Source: Mannheimia sp. USDA-ARS-USMARC-1261
Lineage (GTDB): Bacteria > Pseudomonadota > Gammaproteobacteria > Enterobacterales > Pasteurellaceae
Assembly (NCBI RefSeq): GCF_000521605.1
Contig: NZ_CP006942.1
Span: forward strand, 1,240,001-1,304,000
Reading direction: 5' to 3'
Length of the DNA stretch: 64,000 nucleotides
Shown here piece by piece: positions 38,620 through 47,812 of this stretch. Under the pieces are notes generated by a model. It saw only the letters and a list, made by a program, of their open reading frames with translations. It was not told the DNA's origin and made no database searches. Positions within the stretch are counted from its first letter, which is position 1. Every line of letters starts with the position of its first letter. A program made the position numbers and the translations under genes.

Positions 38620-39219
38620 TTAATCCTTAATAAGCCCTGCTTGAATAAAAAATTGTCGATAGGCTTCTGTTTTTTTCTCCAAACTTAATGGGTAAGCTCT
38701 TGAGGTAGAAGGTAATCTGTATAAATAAAGTTCCCTTGATTTAGAATAAGGATATACTACCCATTCATTCGTTTTCGGGGCTTTAATTTTTTCTGAGAGC
38801 AAGTCTAATAACACTTCTGTAGCTAAACCGCCTGTAGTAAACAGCCATTTCATTTTTGGCAATTGGGCTAATAATTCGTTCATATCTACAGGTTCAACAA
38901 TTTTGAGATCTTTATCCGCCGCATTGCCTTTTAAACGAACTGCCGTTTTAGCGGAAGAAGAGAGTGCAATGCCCTTTTTTCGTAAAAAGGCTTCAATTCG
39001 AATAGGGTCAAAGCGTTTTTCATCATTTACACGAAAATAATCTACATCATCAAAAAACACCTTTCCCATTATCCTCCACATATCATTTTGGAAATTTGGA
39101 TAGTGAAACTCCATACAGCGTTTTTCTGATGTTGGAGGAAAAGTTCCCATCATCACAACAGTAGCTTGTTCCGGTAAAATGGGAGCAAAAGGATGATGTT
39201 CTAGTTCAAGTATTTCCAT
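38620..39219 (-). CDS. Uracil-DNA-glycosylase superfamily protein (family 6-like)
   Basis: A 199-residue protein of the UDG superfamily. Motif 1 is GTFPPTSEKR (about residues 25-34), followed by FHYPNFQNDMWRIMG, and motif 2 is LPSTSRAYPLSLEKK near the end. This pattern resembles the hypoxanthine-DNA glycosylase (family 6) group more than classical UNG or MUG. It probably removes deaminated bases from DNA. It sits between sbcB and rnm with gaps of 1 and 2 bases. Confidence 0.75.
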   Translation of the reverse strand: MEILELEHHPFAPILPEQATVVMMGTFPPTSEKRCMEFHYPNFQNDMWRIMGKVFFDDVDYFRVNDEKRFDPIRIEAFLRKKGIALSSSAKTAVRLKGNAADKDLKIVEPVDMNELLAQLPKMKWLFTTGGLATEVLLDLLSEKIKAPKTNEWVVYPYSKSRELYLYRLPSTSRAYPLSLEKKTEAYRQFFIQAGLIKD

Positions 39220-39220
39220 T

Positions 39221-40765
39221 CTATTTGATTAATTCCTTTAATAGCTTTAATTTGTCAGCTTTATCTAATGGTTGCTCTGCTACTTTATTCAAATCGCTCA
39301 CTAGCGTTTCATCTTCACTATTTTTAGCATAAATCGCCGTCTGTTCTTGTGAGATTTGCTCAGCGTAAGCGGTCAGATTTTCCAATAATTTTACCATTTC
39401 CGGATTATCGTGATGTTGCTGGAACAATGCATCAATAGCGTTCGCAAACTGTTCTGCTTTTGCATCAAGTTGCTGATAGCAATATTTCTGCCATCTAATC
39501 TGCTCTGCCCTTGTCAGCGTTTGCGGATAATGCCTTGCTCGGTAATGGAATAAAAGTTGCTCTACTCGAGGATCTTCAAATCTTAAGCCGTGATCCGCTA
39601 AACTTTCAGGAGGCAAAGAACGTAAAATCGCCATATTGTTTTTATCAGCAGTTGAGAAAAAGCCGTCATACAATGTCGTTTCTACATTAGCTGAAGGTTC
39701 AAATGTACGTTCATCATTAAAGATTTCCAATACTTTTTCTCGAACCAAGGATTTCTGAGCTTTTAACGCCTTCAAATTTTCTAAACATAACGCTCTATCA
39801 ATGCCTAGTCGTTCTGCATTTTCAGGTAACAAGGTTTTTGCCGGAGCTAAAATCGGGCATTTATTGATATGCACTAATTTCAGTGGCACAGGCAGCTCGT
39901 GTTCAGCTAACGCCTCACGTTTGGTATATAGGCGTTGGCGTAAACTTTCAGCATTTTCATTGAGTAAACCATTCATATCGCCCGATAAATCGCACACAAT
40001 CACCGCATTTTGATTAGTCGGATGCCACGCTAACGGCACAACCCAAGCGGTATTACCTCGATAATTTCCCAACATTCCCGAAACGTGAACCAACGGTGTC
40101 ATTTCACCGGTATCTATCAATTTTTCTACCTCTTTTTTGCTGCGTAGATTAAAGAAAAAATTGAATAATTTCGGCTGTTTTTCTTTAATTAGTTTCGCCA
40201 TTGCAATGGTAGCATAAACATCTGACATCGCATCGTGAGCATTTTCGTGAGCAATACCGTTTGCTTTAGTTAAATTCTCTAGTTTAAAGCTCGGCATTCC
40301 ATTTTCATCTTTTGACCACTCAATGCCTTCCGGACGTAACGCATAACAAGCCCTTACTAAATCCAATAAATCCCAACGAGAATTACCGTTTTTCCAACTG
40401 TATTCATACGGTTCGTAAAAATTGCGGAAAAAAGTGTAGCGGGTCATTTCATCGTCATAACGGATATTGTTATAGCCGATGGTACAAGTATTTGGCTGGC
40501 TAAATTCTGCGTGAATACGAGCAGCAAACTCAGGTTCAGACACTCCCTCTGCGTTACATTGTTGCGGTGTAATACCAGTTACCATAACGGCTTCAGGGCT
40601 TGGTAAATAGTCTGGCGTTTGCTTACAGAAAAACATTACTGGCTCACCGATGATATTAAACTCTTCATCAGTACGAATACCCGCAAACTGAGCCGGTCTA
40701 TCGTGAGCCGGACTTACCCCAAAACTCTCATAGTCGTAAAAGAAAAAAGAAAAATTTTTGCTCAT
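39221..40765 (-). CDS. sbcB: Exodeoxyribonuclease I
   Basis: 3'-5' single-strand DNA exonuclease acting in recombination and mismatch repair. The DEDD residues are visible: Asp11 and Glu13 in FYDYESFG, and NAHDAMSDVYATIAMAKL. At 514 residues it is about 40 longer than the E. coli enzyme (475); the excess is a C-terminal tail after residue 470 with Glu/Lys/Leu-rich sequence. First gene of the sbcB-glycosylase-rnm operon. Confidence 0.93.
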   Translation of the reverse strand: MSKNFSFFFYDYESFGVSPAHDRPAQFAGIRTDEEFNIIGEPVMFFCKQTPDYLPSPEAVMVTGITPQQCNAEGVSEPEFAARIHAEFSQPNTCTIGYNNIRYDDEMTRYTFFRNFYEPYEYSWKNGNSRWDLLDLVRACYALRPEGIEWSKDENGMPSFKLENLTKANGIAHENAHDAMSDVYATIAMAKLIKEKQPKLFNFFFNLRSKKEVEKLIDTGEMTPLVHVSGMLGNYRGNTAWVVPLAWHPTNQNAVIVCDLSGDMNGLLNENAESLRQRLYTKREALAEHELPVPLKLVHINKCPILAPAKTLLPENAERLGIDRALCLENLKALKAQKSLVREKVLEIFNDERTFEPSANVETTLYDGFFSTADKNNMAILRSLPPESLADHGLRFEDPRVEQLLFHYRARHYPQTLTRAEQIRWQKYCYQQLDAKAEQFANAIDALFQQHHDNPEMVKLLENLTAYAEQISQEQTAIYAKNSEDETLVSDLNKVAEQPLDKADKLKLLKELIK

Positions 40766-40829
40766 TGCTGTTCGTTTGGTTGGAAAGATTGGGAGAATTG
40801 TATCATAGTTGAAAGGAAAGAGAGGAAAT

Positions 40830-40838
40830 ACAAGCGGT
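40830..40838 (+). repeat. DNA uptake signal core upstream of sbcB
   Basis: ACAAGCGGTT followed by GTTTTTAG, in the region that should contain the sbcB promoter. Confidence 0.75.
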
Positions 40839-40967
40839 TGTTTTTAGATAAAATTTTGTAGATAGATATAAATTCAACTCGGAGAGAAAAGTTAAATAAC
40901 TCTAGATAAACAATGCGGTTTTTAGCAACTATTTTGTTTACTATACATTTTTCTAATAAACCAAAAT

Positions 40968-41000
40968 AAAAAGGCGAAAACGTAAAATTTTCGCCTTTTT
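40968..41000 (-). terminator. Terminator after asnS
   Basis: A 13-bp stem AAAAAGGCGAAAA/TTTTCGCCTTTTT with a 7-base loop, 43 bases past the asnS stop. Confidence 0.85.
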
Positions 41001-41042
41001 TGACCGCTTGCAAGCGGTTGTTTTTATCTAATTTTTTGCAAA

Positions 41043-42446
41043 TTAGAAGTTTGCATTGCGTGGAGCACGAGGGAATGGGATTACATCACGAATGTTTTGT
41101 AAACCTGTTACATACACGATTAAACGCTCGAAGCCTAAGCCGAAACCTGAGTGCGGTACAGTGCCGTATTTGCGTAAATCACGGTACCACCAGTAATCTT
41201 CAGGGTTTAAGCCCATTTCGTTCATACGTTTATCCAATACTTCTAAACGCTCTTCACGTTGTGAACCACCGATAATTTCGCCGATGCCCGGTGCTAATAC
41301 GTCCATTGCGGCAACCGTTTTACCATCTTCATTTAAACGCATATAGAAAGCTTTAATATCTTTCGGATAGTTTTTCACTACCACTGGCGATTTAAAGTGT
41401 TCTTCTGCTAAATAACGTTCGTGTTCAGATGAAAGGTCAATACCCCATTCTACAGAGAATTCAAACTCTTTACCTGATTTCAATAAAATCTCAATAGCAT
41501 CGGTATAGTCTACCTGAGCAAATGGTGCGTTAATAAAGTTCTCTAAACGGCTTACCGCATCTTTATCCACGTGTTTAACGAAGAATTCCATATCATCTTT
41601 ACGCTCTGCAAGTACTGCACGGAAAACGTATTTCAGCATATCTTCAGCTAATTTTGCGTTATCGTTTAAGTCTGCGAATGCGACCTCAGGTTCCATCATC
41701 CAGAACTCGGCTAAGTGGCGAGTTGTGTTGGAGTTTTCTGCACGGAAAGTTGGACCGAAAGTATAAACTTTACTTAATGCACAAGCATAAGTTTCGGCAT
41801 TTAACTGACCTGATACAGTTAAGAATGACTCTTTTCCAAAGAAATCTTGATTGAAATCCACTTTGCCGTTTTCACCACGCGGTAGGTTTTCTAAATCAAG
41901 GGTAGAAACACGGAACATTTCACCAGCACCTTCGGTATCTGATGCGGTAATTACAGGTGTAGCTACCCAGTAGAACCCTTGTTCGTGGAAGAAACGATGG
42001 ATTGCTTGAGCTAAACAGTGGCGAACACGTGCTACCGCACCGATTAAGTTTGTGCGAGGGCGTAAGTGTGCGACTTCACGTAGATATTCAATCGAGTGGC
42101 GTTTTGCTGCCATTGGGTAAGTGTCCGGATCTTCAACCCAACCGACAACTTCTACATTTGTTGCGTGTAATTCAACCGCTTGACCTTCAGCAGGTGATTC
42201 CACCACTTTACCTGTAACAATAACAGAGCAACCTGCGGTTAAACGCAATACTTCGTCATTATAATTTGGTAAATCGTTGTTAATGATTGCTTGGATTGGG
42301 TCAAAGCAAGAGCCGTCATACACGGCTAAGAAAGATAAACCGGCTTTTGAATCACGGCGGGTACGCACCCAACCACGTACTGCAACCTCTTCACCTACCG
42401 CAACTTTGCCAGATAGGATTTCCGAAACTGTTGGAAATTTAGACAT
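41043..42446 (-). CDS. asnS: Asparaginyl-tRNA synthetase
   Basis: Charges tRNA-Asn. The 467-residue class II enzyme has an OB-fold anticodon domain (residues about 15-105, [20 protein letters not shown]) and class II motifs: motif 2 [21 protein letters not shown] and motif 3 [12 protein letters not shown]. The length equals E. coli (466). A possible small RNA locus lies upstream on the other strand. Confidence 0.97.
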   Translation of the reverse strand: MSKFPTVSEILSGKVAVGEEVAVRGWVRTRRDSKAGLSFLAVYDGSCFDPIQAIINNDLPNYNDEVLRLTAGCSVIVTGKVVESPAEGQAVELHATNVEVVGWVEDPDTYPMAAKRHSIEYLREVAHLRPRTNLIGAVARVRHCLAQAIHRFFHEQGFYWVATPVITASDTEGAGEMFRVSTLDLENLPRGENGKVDFNQDFFGKESFLTVSGQLNAETYACALSKVYTFGPTFRAENSNTTRHLAEFWMMEPEVAFADLNDNAKLAEDMLKYVFRAVLAERKDDMEFFVKHVDKDAVSRLENFINAPFAQVDYTDAIEILLKSGKEFEFSVEWGIDLSSEHERYLAEEHFKSPVVVKNYPKDIKAFYMRLNEDGKTVAAMDVLAPGIGEIIGGSQREERLEVLDKRMNEMGLNPEDYWWYRDLRKYGTVPHSGFGLGFERLIVYVTGLQNIRDVIPFPRAPRNANF

Positions 42447-42779
42447 TTAATACCTCAAATTTTTCTTGTGGGTTCTTTTAAGAGAATAACGCTCAATATT
42501 CTACAAGAAAATAGGGGGAAATATAATAATTTTAAGGAATTATTTGAAAATTTGTTGGTCTATATAAACATTGCAAGCAGTTGAATCTGAATTTACTTAG
42601 TTTTTAAAAATTTTTTCATTTTTAATGAACTTTCGTTCAGTTAGTTAGTCTGAGTATATGTAACAGATTTATGCAAGTTTTTTTCATTAATTTCCTTAGG
42701 TAAGACCTCCGCCCCTTTTCGCTTTTTTGATTAGGGGCTTTTTTTATGGTCAGTTTTGCAACATTGTAACTATTTTGTC
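42447..42779. other. Gene-free gap with a possible small RNA
   Basis: A 333-base gap between asnS (leftward) and a leftward membrane-protein gene that ends at 42780. It holds the asnS promoter region and a rightward rho-independent terminator at 42711-42745 that no annotated gene explains. I see no tRNA or coding sequence. A small RNA starting somewhere in 42540-42670 is possible. Confidence 0.4.
42711..42745 (+). terminator. Orphan rightward terminator
   Basis: A GC-rich 6-bp stem GCCCCT/AGGGGC with a 16-base loop and seven Ts. The bases just before it contain GGTAAGACC, which can form a second small hairpin and a pyrimidine run CCTCCGCCCC. Confidence 0.65.
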
Positions 42780-43274
42780 CTATATACCGTTTTTTAGAGA
42801 CTTTTTATATTTATTAAATCGAATAAATCGTTCTTCTAACAAAACTGTTTTTCTACGGTATGTATCTACTCTTCTTATTAGAAATGGAAGCAAAGAACTA
42901 GATATGATAGATAGCCAAAATCTTAGTTTAAAAAGCTCTTCTACTGAAAATATCTTTCCTGTTAATTGAGAGAATTCATTATGATCATAAAGTAACAATG
43001 TGATGGATATCATTACTACTAAATATGAAGAAACATAAAAAGGAGATAATTTTAAGTACCTAACAATAACGCTACCCGTTAATTGTATCTTATTGTCGAT
43101 AATGAAAAATGTAAGAATACCTAAATGTAGTAAAATGACTAATGCCCCAAAAACTAATGGCATATTAAAATCATAAGACAATCCATAGACAATGAGTAAT
43201 ATAGGAATAGCACTAATAAAATACAATATAGATAGAATTTTATTGCCAATCAAATTAAATTTTGAACTTGCCAT
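42780..43274 (-). CDS. Hypothetical membrane protein downstream of epmB
   Basis: A 164-residue protein I do not recognise. Four hydrophobic segments are seen (about residues 12-32, 37-57, 78-95 and 112-130), with a basic C-terminal tail (RRVDTYRRKTVLLEERFIR). It starts 1 base after the epmB stop codon, so it is translationally coupled to EF-P modification. Whether it takes part is unknown. Confidence 0.6.
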   Translation of the reverse strand: MASSKFNLIGNKILSILYFISAIPILLIVYGLSYDFNMPLVFGALVILLHLGILTFFIIDNKIQLTGSVIVRYLKLSPFYVSSYLVVMISITLLLYDHNEFSQLTGKIFSVEELFKLRFWLSIISSSLLPFLIRRVDTYRRKTVLLEERFIRFNKYKKSLKNGI

Positions 43275-43275
43275 T

Positions 43276-44268
43276 TTACCCTTTCAATGTTTTATTCGGT
43301 TCTTTCGCTATTTCTCTTGCCAATTTGGGGACAAGGTAGCCCGATGTAATCTTTTGCAATTCTCGATAAATTTCAATCGCATTTTCATCTTCAATATAGA
43401 AATGGCTTGCTCCTGCAACTTTATCAAACAAGTGCAAGTAATAAGGCAAAATTCCATATTCAAAAAGTTTATCACTTAATGCTTTTAAGGTTTGAGCATT
43501 ATCATTTACTTCTTTTAGCATTACCGATTGATTCAGCAATACAACGCCCACTTTTTTAAGCTGAGCCATTTTTTCAGCAAAAACATCATCAATTTCATTT
43601 GCGTGATTAATATGAGTAACCAACACAACTTTCAAACGAGATTGTGATAACCGTTCACATAATTCTGTCGTAATTCGACTAGGAATAACCACAGGAAGGC
43701 GTGAATGAATACGCAATGTTTTGATATGTGGAATTTGTTCTAGCTTATCTAATAACCAATCCAATTCCTGATCTTTTGCCATTAACGGATCGCCACCTGA
43801 AAAAATAACCTCTTCCAATTCAGTATGCTGCTCAATATAGTCTAAACTTTCTTGCCATACCGTTTTTCCACTTTTTACTTCATTATACGGAAAGTGTCGG
43901 CGGAAGCAGTATCGACAATTAATGGCACAACTGTTTTTTACCATAAATAACAAACGGTTATGATACTTATGCAAAATATTCGGAGCGGGGCTTTGCTGTT
44001 CTTCTAACGGGTCTACAACAAATCCTTCCTGCTCAATGAATTCCTGTTGCACAGACATTGCTTGTAGGAAAAGCGGATCTTTGGGATTACCCTTTTCCAT
44101 TTTTTCAGCAAAGGCTCTTGGCACTCGGAGAGCAAATAATTTGCGAGCAGCAATATCCGCCTCAAAATCGGTTGGATTGAGTTTGAGAAATTGCAGTAAG
44201 TCGATAGGATTATTAAAGGCTTGAGCAAGTTCAGTCAGCCAAAGTGGTTTGATTTGAATTGGTTGCAT
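43276..44268 (-). CDS. epmB: EF-P lysine 2,3-aminomutase
   Basis: Radical-SAM enzyme that converts lysine to beta-lysine for EpmA to attach to EF-P. The 330-residue protein has the CxxxCxxC iron-sulfur motif at Cys114, Cys118 and Cys121 (SCAINCRYCF), and the aminomutase motif SGGDPLMAKD. The target gene efp is 750 bases away on the other strand, with a small secreted-protein gene in between. epmA is not in this window. Confidence 0.93.
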   Translation of the reverse strand: MQPIQIKPLWLTELAQAFNNPIDLLQFLKLNPTDFEADIAARKLFALRVPRAFAEKMEKGNPKDPLFLQAMSVQQEFIEQEGFVVDPLEEQQSPAPNILHKYHNRLLFMVKNSCAINCRYCFRRHFPYNEVKSGKTVWQESLDYIEQHTELEEVIFSGGDPLMAKDQELDWLLDKLEQIPHIKTLRIHSRLPVVIPSRITTELCERLSQSRLKVVLVTHINHANEIDDVFAEKMAQLKKVGVVLLNQSVMLKEVNDNAQTLKALSDKLFEYGILPYYLHLFDKVAGASHFYIEDENAIEIYRELQKITSGYLVPKLAREIAKEPNKTLKG

Positions 44269-44279
44269 AAAAACAAAAA

Positions 44280-44302
44280 GCCCTCGCCAAAAATGGGAGG
44301 GC
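44280..44302 (-). terminator. Terminator between the secreted protein gene and epmB
   Basis: Stem GCCCTC/GAGGGC with an 11-base loop, then TTTTTGTTTTT on the minus strand. It reduces read-through from the gene starting at 44853 into epmB. Confidence 0.7.
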
Positions 44303-44313
44303 GAATAGAAAAA

Positions 44314-44853
44314 TTAAGGGATTAAATTACATTGCAATGGTGTGCCGTTCGGGTTCACCATCACTACAGGCGAGGTTTGCACGCCCTGTGCAGCAATTAA
44401 ATATTGCACGCCCGAGATACAATAACGGCGATAACCGTCAGTTTTCTCAACCAAGAATGGATCAATTTGACCACCAATGCTCTTAAATTCCGCAATAGCT
44501 CCATTTGCAACATTTTGAGCAGAATTAACCGCTTGTTGTGCATTTGTATCAGCAGGTTGGTTTGCGTGAGCATTTGATGACAACATATCGCCTAAAATAT
44601 AACCTGCTGCTGCCCCCATTGCAACATTTGCCATTGTGCTACCTTGACGCACTTGTGGCTGAGCCGTTGCATTATTTGGTGTATTGGCAAAAGTTGCATC
44701 TCTTTGCTGCTGAGTTGGTTGTTTAGCTACCGGTTTAGTTGCAACAGCTTTCGAAGAACTTACTGAACGGAAACTACCTCCGCCTCGTTTGGCCTCCGCA
44801 ACTGTTGCTACAGAAACCGCTAAAATGGCAGAAAGAGTAATTAATTTTTTCAT
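44314..44853 (-). CDS. Secreted hypothetical protein
   Basis: A 179-residue protein with a signal peptide (MKKLITLSAILAVSVATVAEA), a Ser/Gln/Ala-rich middle, a glycine-rich hydrophobic patch (ANVAMGAAAGYILGDML, about 78-94), and a small C-terminal domain with two Cys (YCISGVQYLI, LQCNLIP) that could form a disulphide. ATG 44853 is chosen because AAGGA lies 6 bases upstream; ATG 44859 touches it directly. Periplasmic. Function unknown. Confidence 0.65.
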   Translation of the reverse strand: MKKLITLSAILAVSVATVAEAKRGGGSFRSVSSSKAVATKPVAKQPTQQQRDATFANTPNNATAQPQVRQGSTMANVAMGAAAGYILGDMLSSNAHANQPADTNAQQAVNSAQNVANGAIAEFKSIGGQIDPFLVEKTDGYRRYCISGVQYLIAAQGVQTSPVVMVNPNGTPLQCNLIP

Positions 44854-45020
44854 TCGCATTCCTTGTTGAGTGTTGTTATAAAAATTATAGCAAAAAATTT
44901 TAGAGATCTTTCGCTAATTTTGTGAATTTAGGTTATTATATGGCTCTTTTTGACAAACCCAATAGGGTTAAGTTCAAAATGTGTTAATTTATTGTTATTT
45001 TTTGAATAATTGAGGAAATA

Positions 45021-45587
45021 ATGGCTAGTTACAGCACTAACGACTTTAAAAAAGGTTTAAAATTTATCCAAGATGGTGAACCTTGTGTAATCGTTGAAAA
45101 CGAATTCGTAAAACCGGGTAAAGGTCAAGCATTTACACGTACTAAAATCCGTAAATTAATTTCCGGTAAAGTATTAGAGATCAACTTCAAATCAGGTACT
45201 TCTGTTGAAGCAGCTGATGTTGTTGATGCTAACTACAACTACTCTTACAGCGATGGCGATTTCTGGTACTTTATGCACCCGGAAACATTTGAGCAAATCT
45301 CTGTAGATGAGAAAGCATTAGGCGACAATGTAAAATGGTTGGTTGATAATGCTGAATGTATCGTAACGTTATGGAATGGTGCAGCAATCGCAGTTACCCC
45401 ACCAAACTTTGTTGAGTTAGAAATTGTTGAAACTGACCCGGGTTTAAAAGGTGATACAGCAGGTACAGGCGGTAAACCGGCAACATTAAGCACAGGTGCA
45501 GTTGTGAGCGTACCGTTATTCGTACAAATCGGCGAAGTAATCAAAGTAGATACTCGCTCTGGTGAATATGTTTCTCGTGTGAAATAA
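45021..45587 (+). CDS. efp: Elongation factor P
   Basis: Relieves ribosomes stalled at polyproline stretches. The 188-residue protein has the three beta-barrel domains of the family and the modification site Lys34 in VKPGKGQAF. Its modifier EpmB is encoded nearby on the other strand. Confidence 0.96.
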   Translation: MASYSTNDFKKGLKFIQDGEPCVIVENEFVKPGKGQAFTRTKIRKLISGKVLEINFKSGTSVEAADVVDANYNYSYSDGDFWYFMHPETFEQISVDEKALGDNVKWLVDNAECIVTLWNGAAIAVTPPNFVELEIVETDPGLKGDTAGTGGKPATLSTGAVVSVPLFVQIGEVIKVDTRSGEYVSRVK

Positions 45588-45598
45588 TTTATCTCTAT

Positions 45599-45643
45599 AC
45601 AAGCGGTCATTTTTGGTAAATTTTTTGCAAAAAACGACCGCTT
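45599..45643. terminator. Inverted uptake-signal pair after efp
   Basis: AAGCGGTC (45601-45608) pairs with GACCGCTT (45636-45643), and the AT-rich flanks extend the stem partly. It lies between convergent efp and a LysR gene. Confidence 0.7.
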
Positions 45644-45652
45644 ACTTTTTAA

Positions 45653-46543
45653 CTATCCTCTCAACACCTCAATCAACGCTTTGAACAAGGGGGAATTTTG
45701 ACGGCGGTCGGGGTAATAGAGATGGTAGCCTTCATAATGCATTGTCCAATCGGTTAAAATCGGCACTAATTTACCGCTTTCCAACTCTGCTTGAATGCTG
45801 TTTTGCGGACACCAAAGAATGCCTAAGTCTTGTAAAGCATAGTATTGCAGCAAAAAACCATTATTTGAGGTAAGTTTTCCCTGTGGTTGCACTTTAACGA
45901 TTTTTTGGGTAAGCGGGTCTCGAAATTCCCACGCCAAAATGCCACCCAGTGTGGCAAGCCGATGCTTTAGACAAGCGTGTTCCGTTAAATCAAATGGCGT
46001 TTTCGGTGTGCCATTCTGTGCTAAATAGTTGGGGCTGGCGGCGGTTACCATCGTTAAATCAGGAGAAATGCGTAACGCAATCATATCTTTTGCTACATCT
46101 GCTCCCAATCTAATCCCGGCATCAAAACGCTCTGCGACAATATCCACAAAACGATCTTCCGCCACCAGTTCCAACGCTACTTCAGGATAACGTTTGGCAA
46201 ACTCGGCAAATTTATCCGCCAGTACATCTCGGAAAACGTGTTCGTTGCCGTTAATCCTCAGTACGCCTTTTAACGCATTGCGAAACTCGCTCAACCCATT
46301 AATTTCTTGGTCTATCTCATCAAACAACGGTAACAAACGTTGATATAACTGCTCCCCAGCCTCAGTATTTGAAATACTGCGTGTAGTACGGTGAAATAGC
46401 TTAATTTGCAACCGATCTTCAATCCCTCTAATACTGTGCGATAACGCTGATTGCGATACCCCCATCTGTGCAGCCGCTTTGGTAAAACTGCCCGTTTGTG
46501 CCACTAGCAAAAAGGCTCTTAAATCGTTAAGGTTTTCTTTCAT
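45653..46543 (-). CDS. LysR-family regulator of the adjacent oxidoreductase
   Basis: A 296-residue LysR protein: HTH near residues 18-40 (TGSFTKAAAQMGVSQSALSH) and a periplasmic-binding-like effector domain. It is divergent from the NAD(P)-binding gene (gap 111 bases), the usual LysR arrangement, so that gene and its follower are the likely targets. Confidence 0.85.
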   Translation of the reverse strand: MKENLNDLRAFLLVAQTGSFTKAAAQMGVSQSALSHSIRGIEDRLQIKLFHRTTRSISNTEAGEQLYQRLLPLFDEIDQEINGLSEFRNALKGVLRINGNEHVFRDVLADKFAEFAKRYPEVALELVAEDRFVDIVAERFDAGIRLGADVAKDMIALRISPDLTMVTAASPNYLAQNGTPKTPFDLTEHACLKHRLATLGGILAWEFRDPLTQKIVKVQPQGKLTSNNGFLLQYYALQDLGILWCPQNSIQAELESGKLVPILTDWTMHYEGYHLYYPDRRQNSPLFKALIEVLRG

Positions 46544-46654
46544 TAAACCACCTTATTAATGAATTTTTCTCATTACTTTAAGCAATTTTACCCTACTAAT
46601 CAAATGCAATCTACCTTGTTATACTGACATCAACAACTGAGCGGAGAACAAATT

Positions 46655-47230
46655 ATGAAACAGATCTTAATTTTAGGAGCAAGCGGTAGCCTTGCTACAA
46701 CAGTTATTCCTGAACTACTTCAAGATGGTAACGTACAATTAACTCTTTTTACCCGTCGTCCACAGTCGGTAGCGAAATTTGAAAGTGAACGAGTCAAAAT
46801 CGTGCAAGGCGATGTGTTGGATTTGGCAAGCCTACAACAAGCAATGCAAGGCGTTAATGCGGTTTACGCCGGACTTGCAGGCAACTTAAAAGCGATGGCG
46901 GAAAATATTGTAAAAGCAATGAATAATGCTCAGGTGAAACGCTTAGTCTGGATTAGCTCAATGGGGATTTACGGCGAAACCGGTGAAGATCACGGAGCAA
47001 TTTTAGAACCTTACCGCCAATCGGCAGCAGTCATTGAAACCAGCAAGTTAGATTATACCATTGTCCGCCCTGGCTGGTTTACCAACGATTCAAAAGTGCA
47101 ATATCAACTGACTCACAAAGGGGAACCCTTTAAAGGACATAGCGTTTCCCGCAAATCTATTGCTGATTTTGTCGCTAAAATTTTGCGTGAATACAGTGAG
47201 ATCCGTGAAAGTGTTGGCATTGCGGCTTAA
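46655..47230 (+). CDS. NAD(P)-binding oxidoreductase, atypical SDR
   Basis: A 191-residue protein with a Rossmann nucleotide motif ILGASGSLATTVIPELL (residues 5-21) and the NAD(P)H-binding/NmrA-like pattern (VRPGWFTNDSKVQYQLT). It lacks a classical YxxxK pair, so it may be a quinone-reductase or sensor-type member. Substrate unknown. Confidence 0.75.
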   Translation: MKQILILGASGSLATTVIPELLQDGNVQLTLFTRRPQSVAKFESERVKIVQGDVLDLASLQQAMQGVNAVYAGLAGNLKAMAENIVKAMNNAQVKRLVWISSMGIYGETGEDHGAILEPYRQSAAVIETSKLDYTIVRPGWFTNDSKVQYQLTHKGEPFKGHSVSRKSIADFVAKILREYSEIRESVGIAA

Positions 47231-47281
47231 CAATCGGTTAAAAACAAAATAAAATTTGCAAAAATCAGAAGGAAAAACACA

Positions 47282-47722
47282 ATGAATCAACAACAAATTC
47301 AAGATCGTTTAGCACTGAAAGACTTAGTGGACACGTTCTCTAATCTTGCCGATGAGAAAAAAGTTGCCGAGCAAATGCTTCTTTTCACTAAAGATGCCAT
47401 TGTCAATACTTATATAGGCGGCAAATTAGTGTTTGAAATGGCAGGAGTTGCTCAAATCGAAGAGGTCTTTACTACCTTTTTAACGCCATTTCACAGTGTT
47501 TATCATCTAAACGGTCAGTACACTGTTACCCTTGTTGATGAAAATAACGCCACTGCGATTAACTATTGTGCGGTGAAACTAGTTGAAACCAAAGACGGCA
47601 AAGAAATCTTACACGACCATAGCGTGCGTTACGCCGACACTTATGTAAAACAAGATGGAAAATGGTTGATTGCTAAACGGATTGCGAATTTTATGATTAG
47701 CGAGACTCGAGAAATTGGCTAA
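47282..47722 (+). CDS. NTF2-like (SnoaL-type) protein
   Basis: A 146-residue cone-fold protein with the N-terminal RLALKDLVDTFSNLADEK helix and the beta sheet ending WLIAKRIANFMISE. It follows the oxidoreductase by 51 bases and was probably moved or co-regulated with it. Probably an isomerase-like or ligand-binding protein; substrate unknown. Confidence 0.75.
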   Translation: MNQQQIQDRLALKDLVDTFSNLADEKKVAEQMLLFTKDAIVNTYIGGKLVFEMAGVAQIEEVFTTFLTPFHSVYHLNGQYTVTLVDENNATAINYCAVKLVETKDGKEILHDHSVRYADTYVKQDGKWLIAKRIANFMISETREIG

Positions 47723-47731
47723 ACAGCGATA

Positions 47732-47740
47732 ACAAGCGGT
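47732..47740 (+). repeat. DNA uptake signal core after the NTF2-like gene
   Basis: ACAAGCGGTT, then an A-rich stretch and AAATTTGCAAATT. It directly precedes a terminator. Confidence 0.75.
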
Positions 47741-47768
47741 TAAAAAAGGCGAAAAATTTGCAAATTAA

Positions 47769-47803
47769 AAGGGTTGTTTCCTAATTAATTGGAAACAACC
47801 CTT
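47769..47803. terminator. Bidirectional terminator between NTF2-like gene and sspB
   Basis: A 13-bp perfect stem AAGGGTTGTTTCC/GGAAACAACCCTT with a 9-base AT loop between convergent genes. Confidence 0.9.
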
Positions 47804-47812
47804 CAATTATTT

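Larger units (their letters stand above)
40766..41042. other. Intergenic region between sbcB and asnS
   Basis: A 277-base gap. It holds an uptake core (40830-40838), the asnS terminator, and a head-to-head pair of uptake-like ten-mers around 41000-41023 (GACCGCTTGCAAGCGGTT). No gene was recognised. Confidence 0.6.
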
